64,000 bases of DNA, from NCBI GenBank assembly GCA_001839685.1, contig MLAK01000145.1, positions 67,557-131,556 on the forward strand. The letters are read 5' to 3'. Shown one piece after another: positions 20,403-31,500 of this stretch (position 1 is its first letter; each line of letters starts with the position of its first letter). A program made the position numbers and the translations under genes. Source of the stretch: Tritrichomonas foetus. Lineage: Eukaryota; Parabasalia; Tritrichomonadida; Tritrichomonadidae. The notes under the pieces were generated by a model. That model was not told the origin of the DNA. It was given only the letters and a program-made list of their open reading frames with translations, and searched no databases.

Positions 20403-20807
20403 ATGCTTGGATCAATTTGGCTTACAGAAGAACTTAATGATTCGCAAGATAAAGATCAACACCCGTTCTATGGCATCTTTCGTGAGAGACCGGAAATCCT
20501 CGCCCAAAAATATACAAGACCTATAACTCCATTTTCCGTTCGTTCGACAGGCTTAATGAATGATTCGTGCGCCCAACTCAATTCTGAACAGCCCAAAACT
20601 ATTCAAAATCCAGACAAAAATAAAACTAGAAATTCATTAATTCCAAATCATTCAAATAAACTAAATGTTCAAAATATACAAAGCTTAGAAAATAAAAATA
20701 GAGATGAAACAATGAAAAGAGAAGTCAATAATACTTCTTTGCATAAAATTAAAAATTATGTTCCTAGATGTTCTATTGCAACACCTCCTCCGGTTTATGT
20801 TTTTTAA
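20403..20807 (+). CDS. Small hypothetical protein, 134 residues
   Basis: Not recognised. The N-terminal third (MLGSIWLTEELNDSQDKDQH, FYGIFRERPEILAQKYTRPI) has a mixed, gene-like composition; the rest is Asn/Lys-rich and disordered, ending PRCSIATPPPVYVF. A plausible initiator-like sequence lies just upstream and the stop reads TAAA, both in favour of a real gene. It might be a short linear-motif adaptor, but nothing shows a function. Confidence 0.5.
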   Translation: MLGSIWLTEELNDSQDKDQHPFYGIFRERPEILAQKYTRPITPFSVRSTGLMNDSCAQLNSEQPKTIQNPDKNKTRNSLIPNHSNKLNVQNIQSLENKNRDETMKREVNNTSLHKIKNYVPRCSIATPPPVYVF

Positions 20808-21102
20808 ATGATCACTATGTAATTTTTTTTCCATTCTTTGATTGTTTTTTTTTAATCGTAATTTTTTAATTTATTTGAGATCTTTCCAATTTCTAAGGCG
20901 CAGTTGAATCATTAACATTCAATTTATTCCTGTCATAAAATGCGAAGAAATTTATCGAAAAACATTTCCAAGCAAATACCACAAACCATTCAATGAATTT
21001 CACAATCGATATTGAAAATAATATATCCACTTTCTTAATTGATTGAGATATTAGAACATGTATATCATTCCAATGAATCTCTTTGAAATCGATGATATCA
21101 CA

Positions 21103-21141
<39 letters not shown>

Positions 21142-21317
21142 TGATAATTTCCAGAATTTCTCTTTTTTATTTCAAATTTGCGCTTATTTCAAAGAAGGGA
21201 TATTTTCTGTGATATTGTACTAAATAAAATTTTAACAAAATTGATAGAGATGACATCGGATTAGCCAGTTTTTATTAAAAATGATAAAATCTTCATAGAA
21301 AAAGCGGAAATATTTCT
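20808..21317. other. convergent 3' region containing a 36-base poly-T run
   Basis: The run of T is at 21105-21140 and is flanked by TATCAC (21096-21101) and GTGATA (21141-21146), an inverted pair. A 70-codon ORF at 20893-21105 on the minus strand has no gene-like character. Confidence 0.6.
21105..21140. repeat. poly-T homopolymer, 36 bases
   Basis: Thirty-six consecutive T residues, directly countable. The true length may differ because such runs are prone to assembly error. Confidence 0.9.
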
Positions 21318-23507
21318 TTATTTGAAGCCTTCATTCATTTTCTTAGCGTTTTCGTAAAATTGCTTCGCTCGTTGTGCAATCAGATTTGATTTTTCTTCCA
21401 TTTGAGAAAGTTCTTCGGATCTCAATTTTGCTTGAACTAAAAGTTCCTGCATGATATCTTGTGTCTCAGACATTACTCCAGCAGCTCTTTCTCGTTTGAA
21501 TGATGCATCAGTCTCACTTAACGTTGGTGGCTTCTTGGAAACAAGTCCGAGCATAGATCTGATTGGTTTTTCTGCAATCACAGGACATTCATTTACTATC
21601 AAAGGCACAAAAGTGTTCAATCCTTCAGTAACAGTATAAAACTGTATGCATGTTGGGAAGAATAGGCAAATTCCTGAATTTGGAACAATTGATACTTTTG
21701 TAACTTCTGGTGGATAAGTCATTTTTCCAAGTGAATCAGAAGAAATATCTGGAAGTGGAAAGATTTCGGCACTATCTTCATATTGAACAAGTAGTGCACC
21801 AAAATCAAGAATTGTATAATCAATGACTGTCTTGTGTAAATTCTTCTTTTTCAGTGTCTTGCATTTATTTAAGTCTTTCAACTTTAACTGCTTTTGATAA
21901 ATCACAAGTAATGCACCTTCCATTGATACACATCCTTTACTATCAATTACTTCGATTGAAACTATTTCTTTCTTTCCCTTTGCTTTTTTCTTATTTGTAA
22001 GTTTTTTGTGTTGTTTCTGTTTTTGATTGGCTTCTGTGATAATTTTGTTCTTTTTATTGACTAAAACAAATGAAATTGTATCATCTGATTTCAATACTCT
22101 TCTCCATAATTTAACATTTGGCTTGAATTTAGGAATTTCAATAACATTGAATGCAAATCCTTCATTTTGAAGATTCATAGAAATAATGCTTCCATCTTCA
22201 AGTGCAATATCCAAAAAGAATTTATTTTGTTGGACAACTCGTGGTTGTGATGATAATGGATAAAAAACAGAAATATCTTTACTTTTTGGATCAATCAAAT
22301 CAATTTCGTTTTCATGGTGAATCACAAAAATGCTATTTTTGCAGGTTAATATTTTATTGGTGGTATAATTATTTGTCAAATAATAGTTAAAGTTATTAAA
22401 GTTGTGAATATTCATTCCATTTTCAAGGAAATCGACGATAAAGAAAGAATTATTAGAGAAAAATGGAAGAGGATTGGTAAAGCCTGGCAAAAATATATTT
22501 TTCTCTGGAATAGTGGAGTCAAGTGAAATGAGCTTTCCATTTGTTGTAAGAAATCCTGAGAATTTTGGTGAGCTTTTTTCAAATGGATCTCCATACTCAG
22601 TTATCAAATTTGGTACAATAAAATCATTTTCAAGGGATAAATGTTCCTTTCCATTCAACATAATTTTGTCACCATTTACCGATCGAAAAACACAGACCCA
22701 GCTATCAGATGTTATCATTGAAGCATAAACACAAGCATGATCTTGGATTCTATTAACGACAACAGAAGGTTTTCCTTTCTTTAATAATTTTGCAGTTCCA
22801 TCTGGATAGATAGTTGCTGCATTTTCATTAATAACATCAAGTGAAGTGACCACTTCTTTAGAATATTGTGAAATTTCTAAAGATGAAACTAAAAGTCTTT
22901 CGATTGATTCGTGTGCAATATAAAACACTAGATCTCTTTGACAACAAATTGAAGATATTTTCTTTCCTTTGAAAGCATCAATATACAGATTTGTTAATTT
23001 GAGATCTTCTATTGAAAATCCCGAAATTGTTCCATCCGTACAAACAACGATTGCATATTCTGGTTGTGATGGGGAAATAGCAAACAATGAAATGTCAAAT
23101 GGAACAGTGGCTGCTCTGACACGAATTTGATTCTCATGATATATCCAATGGGCAACGATTGATTTATCTTCGGGAATTTGTGCGTTTATGTTTTTCATTA
23201 AAGGAATGTATTGATTTATACAGCTTTGTAGCATAGAATTTGAAGAAATTGAAAGAAATGATGTCGAATTTTGACAAGGCAAAATTGAACAAATTGGAAC
23301 GCTAATTGTGTCAGAAGATATCATGGAGTTTCCATCTTTGTTGTATAAAATCACTCTTCCTGATGCCAATCCTGCTGCGATTAATTTGAATCGATTTTCA
23401 AAAGCCGCGCATGTGACTAAACTCTCGCGTTCGATCTCGATTTTGGATAGTTTTGTGTTTTTCTGTTGCTCGGTCGTTTTGGGTACACTTTCAAAGGCTT
23501 TAAACAT
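21318..23507 (-). CDS. Tomosyn/Sro7/Lgl-like WD-repeat protein with C-terminal R-SNARE motif
   Basis: A 729-residue protein. Residues about 20-640 read as divergent beta-propeller sequence (LIAAGLASGRVILYNKDG, YAIVVCTDGTISGFSIEDL, FLDIALEDGSIISMNLQ), with a lysine-rich insertion near 500-520 (KQKQHKKLTNKKKAKGKKE). Residues 680-729 form a SNARE helix: SETQDIMQELLVQAKLR, then SEELSQMEEKSNLIAQRAKQF. Aligned on DIM with VAMP2, Arg696 falls exactly at the zero-layer Arg, and L/M/A residues fill the heptad layers. There is no membrane anchor after it. That is the architecture of tomosyn (two propellers plus an R-SNARE tail), which competes with VAMP for syntaxin/SNAP-25 and controls vesicle docking. 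It is shorter than animal tomosyn (about 1,100 residues). Confidence 0.72.
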   Translation of the reverse strand: MFKAFESVPKTTEQQKNTKLSKIEIERESLVTCAAFENRFKLIAAGLASGRVILYNKDGNSMISSDTISVPICSILPCQNSTSFLSISSNSMLQSCINQYIPLMKNINAQIPEDKSIVAHWIYHENQIRVRAATVPFDISLFAISPSQPEYAIVVCTDGTISGFSIEDLKLTNLYIDAFKGKKISSICCQRDLVFYIAHESIERLLVSSLEISQYSKEVVTSLDVINENAATIYPDGTAKLLKKGKPSVVVNRIQDHACVYASMITSDSWVCVFRSVNGDKIMLNGKEHLSLENDFIVPNLITEYGDPFEKSSPKFSGFLTTNGKLISLDSTIPEKNIFLPGFTNPLPFFSNNSFFIVDFLENGMNIHNFNNFNYYLTNNYTTNKILTCKNSIFVIHHENEIDLIDPKSKDISVFYPLSSQPRVVQQNKFFLDIALEDGSIISMNLQNEGFAFNVIEIPKFKPNVKLWRRVLKSDDTISFVLVNKKNKIITEANQKQKQHKKLTNKKKAKGKKEIVSIEVIDSKGCVSMEGALLVIYQKQLKLKDLNKCKTLKKKNLHKTVIDYTILDFGALLVQYEDSAEIFPLPDISSDSLGKMTYPPEVTKVSIVPNSGICLFFPTCIQFYTVTEGLNTFVPLIVNECPVIAEKPIRSMLGLVSKKPPTLSETDASFKRERAAGVMSETQDIMQELLVQAKLRSEELSQMEEKSNLIAQRAKQFYENAKKMNEGFK

Positions 23508-23876
23508 CTTCGATAAAATTTTATTTAATCACATCGTTTATTTTACGTTTACTTTCTGAATATACTCAAATATTTGAGAGAATTTGAATAATCAGATTTA
23601 TGTAAAAAAAGCTTTGAAGTATTTCCGAAAATATGATCACTTTTGAAAACTCGATTTTGAAATTCTAAAATATTAGTTTTATTTCAAAATTCTCTTATCT
23701 ATTTTATCATTCATTTTTTATCTTCAGGAAACAAAAAATATCTTTTCATGAACCAAATTATAATAATTTAATTTATGGAAGTTCTTATATTTTTGAGAAC
23801 TGTAAAATGTGAATGCGGCTGAAAATCATTGATAATGATTTCCCAAATGGAATAATAAGAAGATTGTTTATTTAAG
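23508..23876. other. promoter side of the tomosyn-like gene; no gene seen
   Basis: AT-rich, no exact AAAAAGT heptamer. It also forms the 3' flank of the decayed gene that begins at 23877. Confidence 0.5.
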
Positions 23877-24900
23877 TTATTTATGTGATGAGGAACTATC
23901 TCTCTTTTTCTTTCTAATTGCCACTGCCACGATCACACTAATTATAATGATTACAACAACAGCAGCGCATTCAATGATAGTTGATATAGGAAAAGTGATT
24001 TCACGTGAATATTTACATATGTTCGCACAACATTTCCAAAATCTTGATCAGTACGCAGAAGAAGATCACCAGAGAATTGTAACAAGTCAAAGATGTTATC
24101 ATTTTGTGAAATGCCAATGCCAATTCAAGAATGTAGCTTCTATTTCAGGTGATGAAATAAAATCATCATTATCTTTGTAATCAACAATATTATGAGTCAC
24201 GGTGACAATTTCTTTGTTAAATCTATCACATGAATTACAGTACATTCTTTGGAAATATTAATATTTCCATAAATTGGACCACTGATTGTAATTTTTCCTT
24301 TTGAAACAGTAACATCTACTTTTAATATTCAAATATTGCGAATGTATTTCCTGTCAGGAATGATACTTGATAGAGTCTAAATTGTAAATCAACTTTAACT
24401 ATTAAATGCAATATCGGCACAGTTGGGCCTTTCTATGTGAATTATACCTTATTTGATGTGATTGTCAAAGCAGTGAGTTCCTTGACTATGAATGTTGCTT
24501 TTGCACCTTCTGATGAAGTTGTCCCAATCACATTTCCAGATTTATCAAATAATCCACTTTTCGAAATATCGATTGAAATAGATTCAGAATTTTTGATTTT
24601 GATTAATTTATCGAAAACATCTTTTGATTCATCAGATAAAGATAGTGATTGACATCTATCAGGGAGATCATCCTATAGAACTTGAAATTTTTCGTCGATC
24701 TTTTCTATTTAGACAAATTTCGTGTGAAAAACAAACTTGATGAGTTTCTTCGTCATGAATCAATTCTATGAATTCTATCTGGCTTATCTCATATTTATTG
24801 ACATTAAGAGCTTTCCAATATACTAATTCACTGTTTCATACTCTTATAGTTTGAGAAGTATTTTGATGACTGTGCAGTTATTACTTTATGTATTAAGCTC
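23877..24900 (-). pseudogene. Decayed gene for a type I membrane (surface-like) protein
   Basis: Minus-strand translation gives gene-like pieces in changing frames. In order: DDLPDRCQSLSLSDESKD continuing through IKNSESISIDISKSGLFDKS (about 24680-24450); then, after a frame change, VDVTVSKGKITISGPIYGNI; then a C-terminal piece CCANICKYSREITFPISTII, a hydrophobic helix (ECAAVVVIIIISVIVAVAI) and a tail RKKKRDSSSSHK ending at a stop at 23877-23879. A single membrane helix with a short basic/serine tail is typical of trichomonad surface proteins. At least three frame breaks are needed to join the pieces, so this is a relic rather than a gene with a single sequencing error. The upstream boundary is uncertain. 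Confidence 0.6.
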
Positions 24901-25573
24901 AACTATTTCATTTCAATCACGTTTTTTTTTTTAAAAAAAAAAAAAAAAAAATAACAATTTTTTTTCACAGTCATAATACACATTTTTTAGTTAATTGAGG
25001 TAAAAGTCCACACTCTATCTGTACTATGCTAAATTGAAAATTGAAATCTTTCATACTAATATATGAATCTAGTTGCTTTAAACTTTAAGACTGCAGCAAA
25101 GCTGAATTCTTGATCTAGTTGTTTTAGTTTGGAATATATTATTAATAATCTTATATGTTTGTGTATTTTGTAATATAGTTAGGAAATATACTACATGAAC
25201 AGAATTGTTATGAGATTTCCCAAAGAAAAATTCAAATAACATCTGACTTAACTAAATCTAATAAAGATACATTTAAACTTTAATGATGTTAAATGAAGAA
25301 AATCTACTTGTTCTTGCATCTATTTTGAAATGACTTAATTAGCAATCAGAAACTTAACGCGAACTTATTTCTGAATTGAAACCGCATTATTATCAGAATC
25401 ATAAAAATCATAAGAAAAGTGATTCATCTGACCAAAATTTGACAATTGAAATGGTGAAATGAGTCAAAGTTTTCAATTTCAGAAAAATCTCTTCAAAAAA
25501 AAAAATTGCTAAAAGAATTGAATTATAGGAAAAGTTATTGAAAAAGCTATTCTATCGTCTTGCCCAAATCTAA
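24901..25573. other. intergenic with a T-run/A-run hairpin
   Basis: Eleven T (24922-24932) abut nineteen A (24933-24951), a self-complementary AT hairpin. No gene is seen in the rest. Confidence 0.55.
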
Positions 25574-28500
25574 ATGAAGCGAAATACCACTGGTAGTATA
25601 TCCCAACAACAGGCTCCATCAGTTATTTCTCAACAGCTTGAAGCTATTTCGCATCCATTCGGTGTTCTTGCCAACGAGGTTTTTAACAAATTTCCAACAA
25701 AACCAGCGCCAGGAAAGAAGGAAAAGGACGAAGAAAAAAATAAAATCGCTTATGAAGGAATAATTTACGAATATCTCGACAGACCAATCGTTTCAGAAGG
25801 CGAAATTCGAAAAGTTATCCAAAATGCCGCATTCGTGGCGGCCGCTCAACCAGAATCCAGTTTTGCGGAACTCGTAGGAATTCTTCCAAGTATCAAAATC
25901 GACTCCAAAGAAAAACCAGAGCCAGCAAAAAAAGTTACAGTTTTGACATATTTAACGACAATCGACTGGGAAAACACATATCATCGAGCAACCTTCCAAT
26001 ATTTGGTTGACTCTATCATTTCCTACTTCCTTAACAGACTTTTATTAGTTGCCGAAGATCTCGGAGGTGATCAAGCAAAAGTAATTTTCAAACAAGTTAT
26101 TGACATTTGGTATCCAAATTCCCCACATCCTGCCTTTTATGAACGTTTAAGGCTCATCAACTGGAAGTATTGGTCACATATTATTTATGTGCTTTCATGC
26201 AAATGCCCACAAGATGTTGCCAGTCAGCTCATCAAACGCATGCCAGCACAGAAAGACTCAGATATTGCCATTCAAGTCTATCTTAACCTTTTCCAGTCTG
26301 TCTATATTGGAAATGAATCAGAACTTAATTATAATTCACTTCCAGAAAAATTCAAAGATCTTGAATCTATTGCAAAACGATCAAGCACCAATGGACCAAT
26401 TCACGCTCCAGCTATGATTTTCTTCACCAATTTAATGGGTTATCTCCTCGTTGCCTATCCACCATATCGTGAATTACAGTTCATTTTCGATCTCTCAGAA
26501 ATCGCAAAGAACTATACAACCGAAAAGAATTATATTGGTCCAGCTTATTCACTTCGTGCTCTTCTTTATCGCTTCACCAAACATAAGAAAATGAAGCTCA
26601 ATCTCGAAGAATACTCAAAGAAATACATTGAAAAAAGATACATCGAACAACTTGCTCCATATCACCTTGAATCATTCATATCCTTCATTCGTGGACACAG
26701 TTATGCTGCCAAATGCCAACTTGAAGTCTCTCAAGAAAACTACAGGTGGAGGTTTCCATCAAAAGAAACAGATACTATGAAATACATGTTCAAATACGTA
26801 ATTTCTAACCCAGGAATGTATAAAGAAGCACAACCACAATTAGCTGACTTCTTAACGCAATACGCTTCGAATGATTTTACTAATTTCGTATCAAATGACC
26901 TGCCATCAGTCATAAAACCCGATTTTGCATCACAAAACCAGCACGCTTTATTTCTTATGACACATCATGTCCTATCACCAAAGTCCAGATTCAGGGAATT
27001 CTCAAATGGCGGAAATGATGAATCATCGCTTAATAGATTCAAGCATACAATCAATAACTTGGTTCAAGACCTTCTCACGCAATCGGTGAATAAAATAAAA
27101 GGTGGAGACGTTTCAGTTTTTGGTGTTCAATCATTTGTTGATACACTCAACCTTCATAAAATAGCAGGTAGCGAAAATGATGATTCAACATCACAAACTA
27201 AACTTGAAAACTGTCTTCATAGTCTTTGTGATACCTCTGCTGCTCTTCATCTTGACATTCCTCGTCCAAAGATGATTATGTCAAGTGAAAAGCGAAAATG
27301 GACTAAATATATGGTGAAAACATTCGAGGATCTTATTTTTGAAACAATTTCAAATCATTCAGCTCTTAAAATTGCAAAGAATGAAATTTACGAAGTTGAC
27401 AAATTAATTATGTCATTATCTATCCTTCCATTCCTTATTTATGATGAAAGTACCATTAGAAAACTTGTTAGCTTAATTTTCTCACCAAATCAGCATGTTG
27501 GTTCGATTTCTCTTCGTGTTCTTCAGGCATTTATTCATATTGACAGTAAATGGCTCAACACAATAATAACTTCTATTGCTACAGCTTCACCACCAACACA
27601 AGAATACCTTTATCTTCAACTTCAAGCCCTCAATTGTATTATTCAGTCAGCACTTTTCATTCATGCTGATATTTATGATGAAACTCTTCAACTCGTCTTC
27701 CAAACAATCCTCCTTTCACTTTGCTCAAATGAATACACCATCAGAGCATTTGCTCTCGATATTTCCTCGAATCTATCAAAGCTTTGTGGAAAGAAAGAAC
27801 CAGATTTCACAACATTCATGGAAAATAACCAAATAACAATTGAACAACAAGTCCAAAAACTTGCTATCTCAATTGGATCATTCAACATCGAAAACGATCT
27901 TTCTGATTGCGGAACAATTTCATTTGATACAATTGCCAGAAGTGCTGTAGATTGTCTCTACTTCTTCGCTTTACAAGCAATTGCTAATACTTTCGTTCAT
28001 TCTAGTATAAAATCATCTATTGAAAAAGCTAAGACATACTTGTGTAATGCAATTGCTGGAATTGGAAGGACACATAAAATCTTTAGAGTAAATTTATATA
28101 TCATGCTCGCTGGCGTTGCTGATGCTTCACTCAAAGATTTTCTCAAACAAAACAATGAATCAATCCAACAGACTTTACAATCAATGGAAAAAAGCAAACT
28201 TCTTGCTTATTGTGCTTACTATACTGCTATTCATCCATCAATTGGTACTGATATTGTTTCAGGAATCATATCATCTGATCCTTTCTCAATGAACGTTGTT
28301 TCATTCGTCATCAGGATGTATATAAATGATGAACCTAGCACAATTGATTTTGTTAAGCGTGCAGCAATTTTTCTTCTTGAAACATACAAAAGACTTAAGA
28401 TTGCAGAACCAACAATCATATTCAAAGCTAACAATGCTGCTTTAGCCGATGATAACATTCTTTATTCTATGAACAACTTTTTAATTGCTCTTCATTCTGT

Positions 28501-31500
28501 TTATGCAAAGAAGTTCTCCGAAAACGCCACTAATCCACAAGGCCCATATGCACGCAAAAAGCGCATTTTGTTCGAAGCTGATGCAAAATCAACAGAAGCT
28601 CAAGATGTAATGTTCACCTTCCTCATGAACATGTCATGTTTAACAGATGATCCAAGACTTGACGATTGCCGCAGACTCTCACGAGAAACCCTTGATACTT
28701 ATATCAAGACATATCGCATTCCAAATGATTTGTTCAACTTGATGTGCAAACATCTTGTTCATATTGGAACTTTCTCATTCACATCAGTTGAACTTATTTT
28801 AAGTAACTATTTCCTTGATATTATTCCTCTTTACCTCGAGAAAGCACCAACAGAACACCTTTTCTTCAAGGCAATTGCATCACAATATGAAGATATTCAA
28901 ATGGCAGCCACATTCCTAAAGAATTGGTCAGGAAATGCACTCCAAAAGATGTCAAATGCAGAACAACAATTCTCTATGACAACATTTTCCAACACTGGTC
29001 GGCTTATTGCTTTAGCATTCCTTAAACTTGCTTCCATTGATACAAATGAACGTAAAGATGGCTTCAGAGTTCTTTTCAACGTCATTCTTGGTTCAATCCT
29101 TATTCATGACCCACATGCACATATTGGTCCACTTATTCAGAAACTCATCCGTCTTCGTGCTCTCGTTGCTGCTCAACATCCACAACTTTCAGAAAACCTC
29201 CTTACACAAATTTCTATTCTTTCTCGTAAAGAACTTGCTTTCTGTTCTGAACAATTCATTATAACTGCATTCGAGCTCCTTAAAGTTCATCGTGACAACA
29301 TGGTCTTCTTGTCTTGCATCGTTCCATGGATTGATGGACTTATACTTAACCGTTCAGAAAATGGTATTGTTGTTGGATGTGAGAAAGAATTTACATGTCT
29401 TTCAACATTCAAATTCTTCCAAATGTTCATTGAATGTGTCATTACTGTTCCTCTTAACCGTGCACACGTTCAAATGATTGATCAAATCCTTCAACAACCA
29501 AGTGAAGAAAAAACTTCAACACTTGACTTCTTTATCATGTCGATGTACAGACTTCAACAAATTTCCGAGTCAAATGCTGAGAAATGCATTGCTGTATTAG
29601 CTTACTGCTTAGCTAAGAAGCAAAAGAAGGTTATTAACTTAATTTCTCAATATTTAACTTTTAAGAGCTGGTTTTATCACCAAATCCAACTTAGCCGTAT
29701 CGATCTTGCTTTTGATATGGATAAGTTCATGGACACTATTAAATCAGCTGAAGAATCAGAAGCATCCAACACCAATAGCAAGAGCAGAAGTACTATTGAT
29801 GCAGATGATGATGATATGACTATCAATTTATATGAGACTGTTGTTAAATTCTCAATTCGTGTCTTTTTAGCATTCCTTTCGGAAAACAAGAACAGTGTTT
29901 CACGTGTTGTTCATATTTTACTTCTTTTCTGTCTTGTTAACTATGAATCCTTTGATCGCACAACTGATTTACTTCTTAAACAAATTTGTGGAGAACAAAA
30001 GAGTGATGTTCCAATGCTCCTTCACAGTTTCTCGTCTGCTTTAATCACAGAACAGAATGGGAATGTTTCTACTAATGCTCAAAATCTTGCTGATGATATC
30101 AACCATTTAGCCAAGCTCACTAATGCAACAATTCCAGTTGTTGCTGTTAGCGTCCAATATATCTACAGTATGAGTGCAGAGACACAGAAATTGTTCTGTA
30201 GAGAGGCATTCAAATGGGCAATCGGATGTGGTGAACTTCAGTTAGCCTCAAGGGCTGCCAAGCTTTATTTAATGTTTATGAACGAAGCTGATGAAGAAAT
30301 TATCACTGCAATCATCAGAGCTATTTATACCACAACACAAATTGTTTCAGAACGTTCTGATCCATCATACAGAAGCTCACAAAACTTCATCTCCGCAATT
30401 GTTGAACAAAAAGCACCAAATTATCAACTCGCCATTGATTATCTTACACTTCTCTTCCAAATTCTTGACAAATCGCAAAAATTCCTTTATGAACCAAGTG
30501 TCTCATCCTTATATGTTGCCGTATCATGCCTTCAATTCCGTGAAAGTATCCAAATGGCACTTGTTTCTGCTGCAATCCAACTCATTTTGAATTCCCTTGA
30601 AAACGAACAGTTTGCCGAATCAATCGTTAAATCTGATTTTTGCACTAATTTATTAAGACCGCTTCTCGAAATGGCGCATACAGTTCAATCTCTTGGAATG
30701 GCCTTCAAGCTTATGAACTTTCTGACCATTAAGTATCCAAGTGTACTTGTTGATCAACGTGATAGTCCTTTATTGATACTTTCTGTTATTCCTTATGCCT
30801 ATATGAATCAGCATGATCCTCAAGTTAAACAACTCATGAAATCACTTTCAGAATTCACAGTTGATAGCCAACTTGCAACTGAAATTCAGAAACCACTTTC
30901 TGGATCAGCAGATGATTTCTGTAAACCATTAATGGCTCGCATTCTTAGAATTCCAATTCAAGAAGAAGATTATAGTCGTGTCATTAAATTCTATTCATCT
31001 ATTTCTTCATGTAACAAGAATATGTTTGCTCCAGTTGTTTCAATATGTACAACTATTATTTCTAGTCCATCATTTAAACATTCCATTGACTTGTTTGCTG
31101 AAATAGGTTTTATTGCTATTCATGATAATGATACAAGCAGGAATGCAATTGTTTTGGACTTCTTATCTAATTTGAACAATAGAGGTGGTATAGTTAAAGC
31201 TCCACAAATTTCCAAACTTATGAAGAAGAAATTACCAGAAATCAAGCTTAGAACACCAATCGATGTAACATCATGGGCACCAACTGAAGATGCTGATCCA
31301 TTTGCTCATGTTAGAGATTATCCACCATTATCTATTATAGATCTTGATTATATTGGTTGTTCATTCCAGAAGCCAATTTCAGTCGCTGTTCAACAAGTCA
31401 AGGTTGAACCATTCTCTACATGGACAGCTGCAATGTTCCGTGCAGAAGCTTTCACAGTCCAATGTGATAATCAAATGATAGAAACCATTACTGTTTCTGA

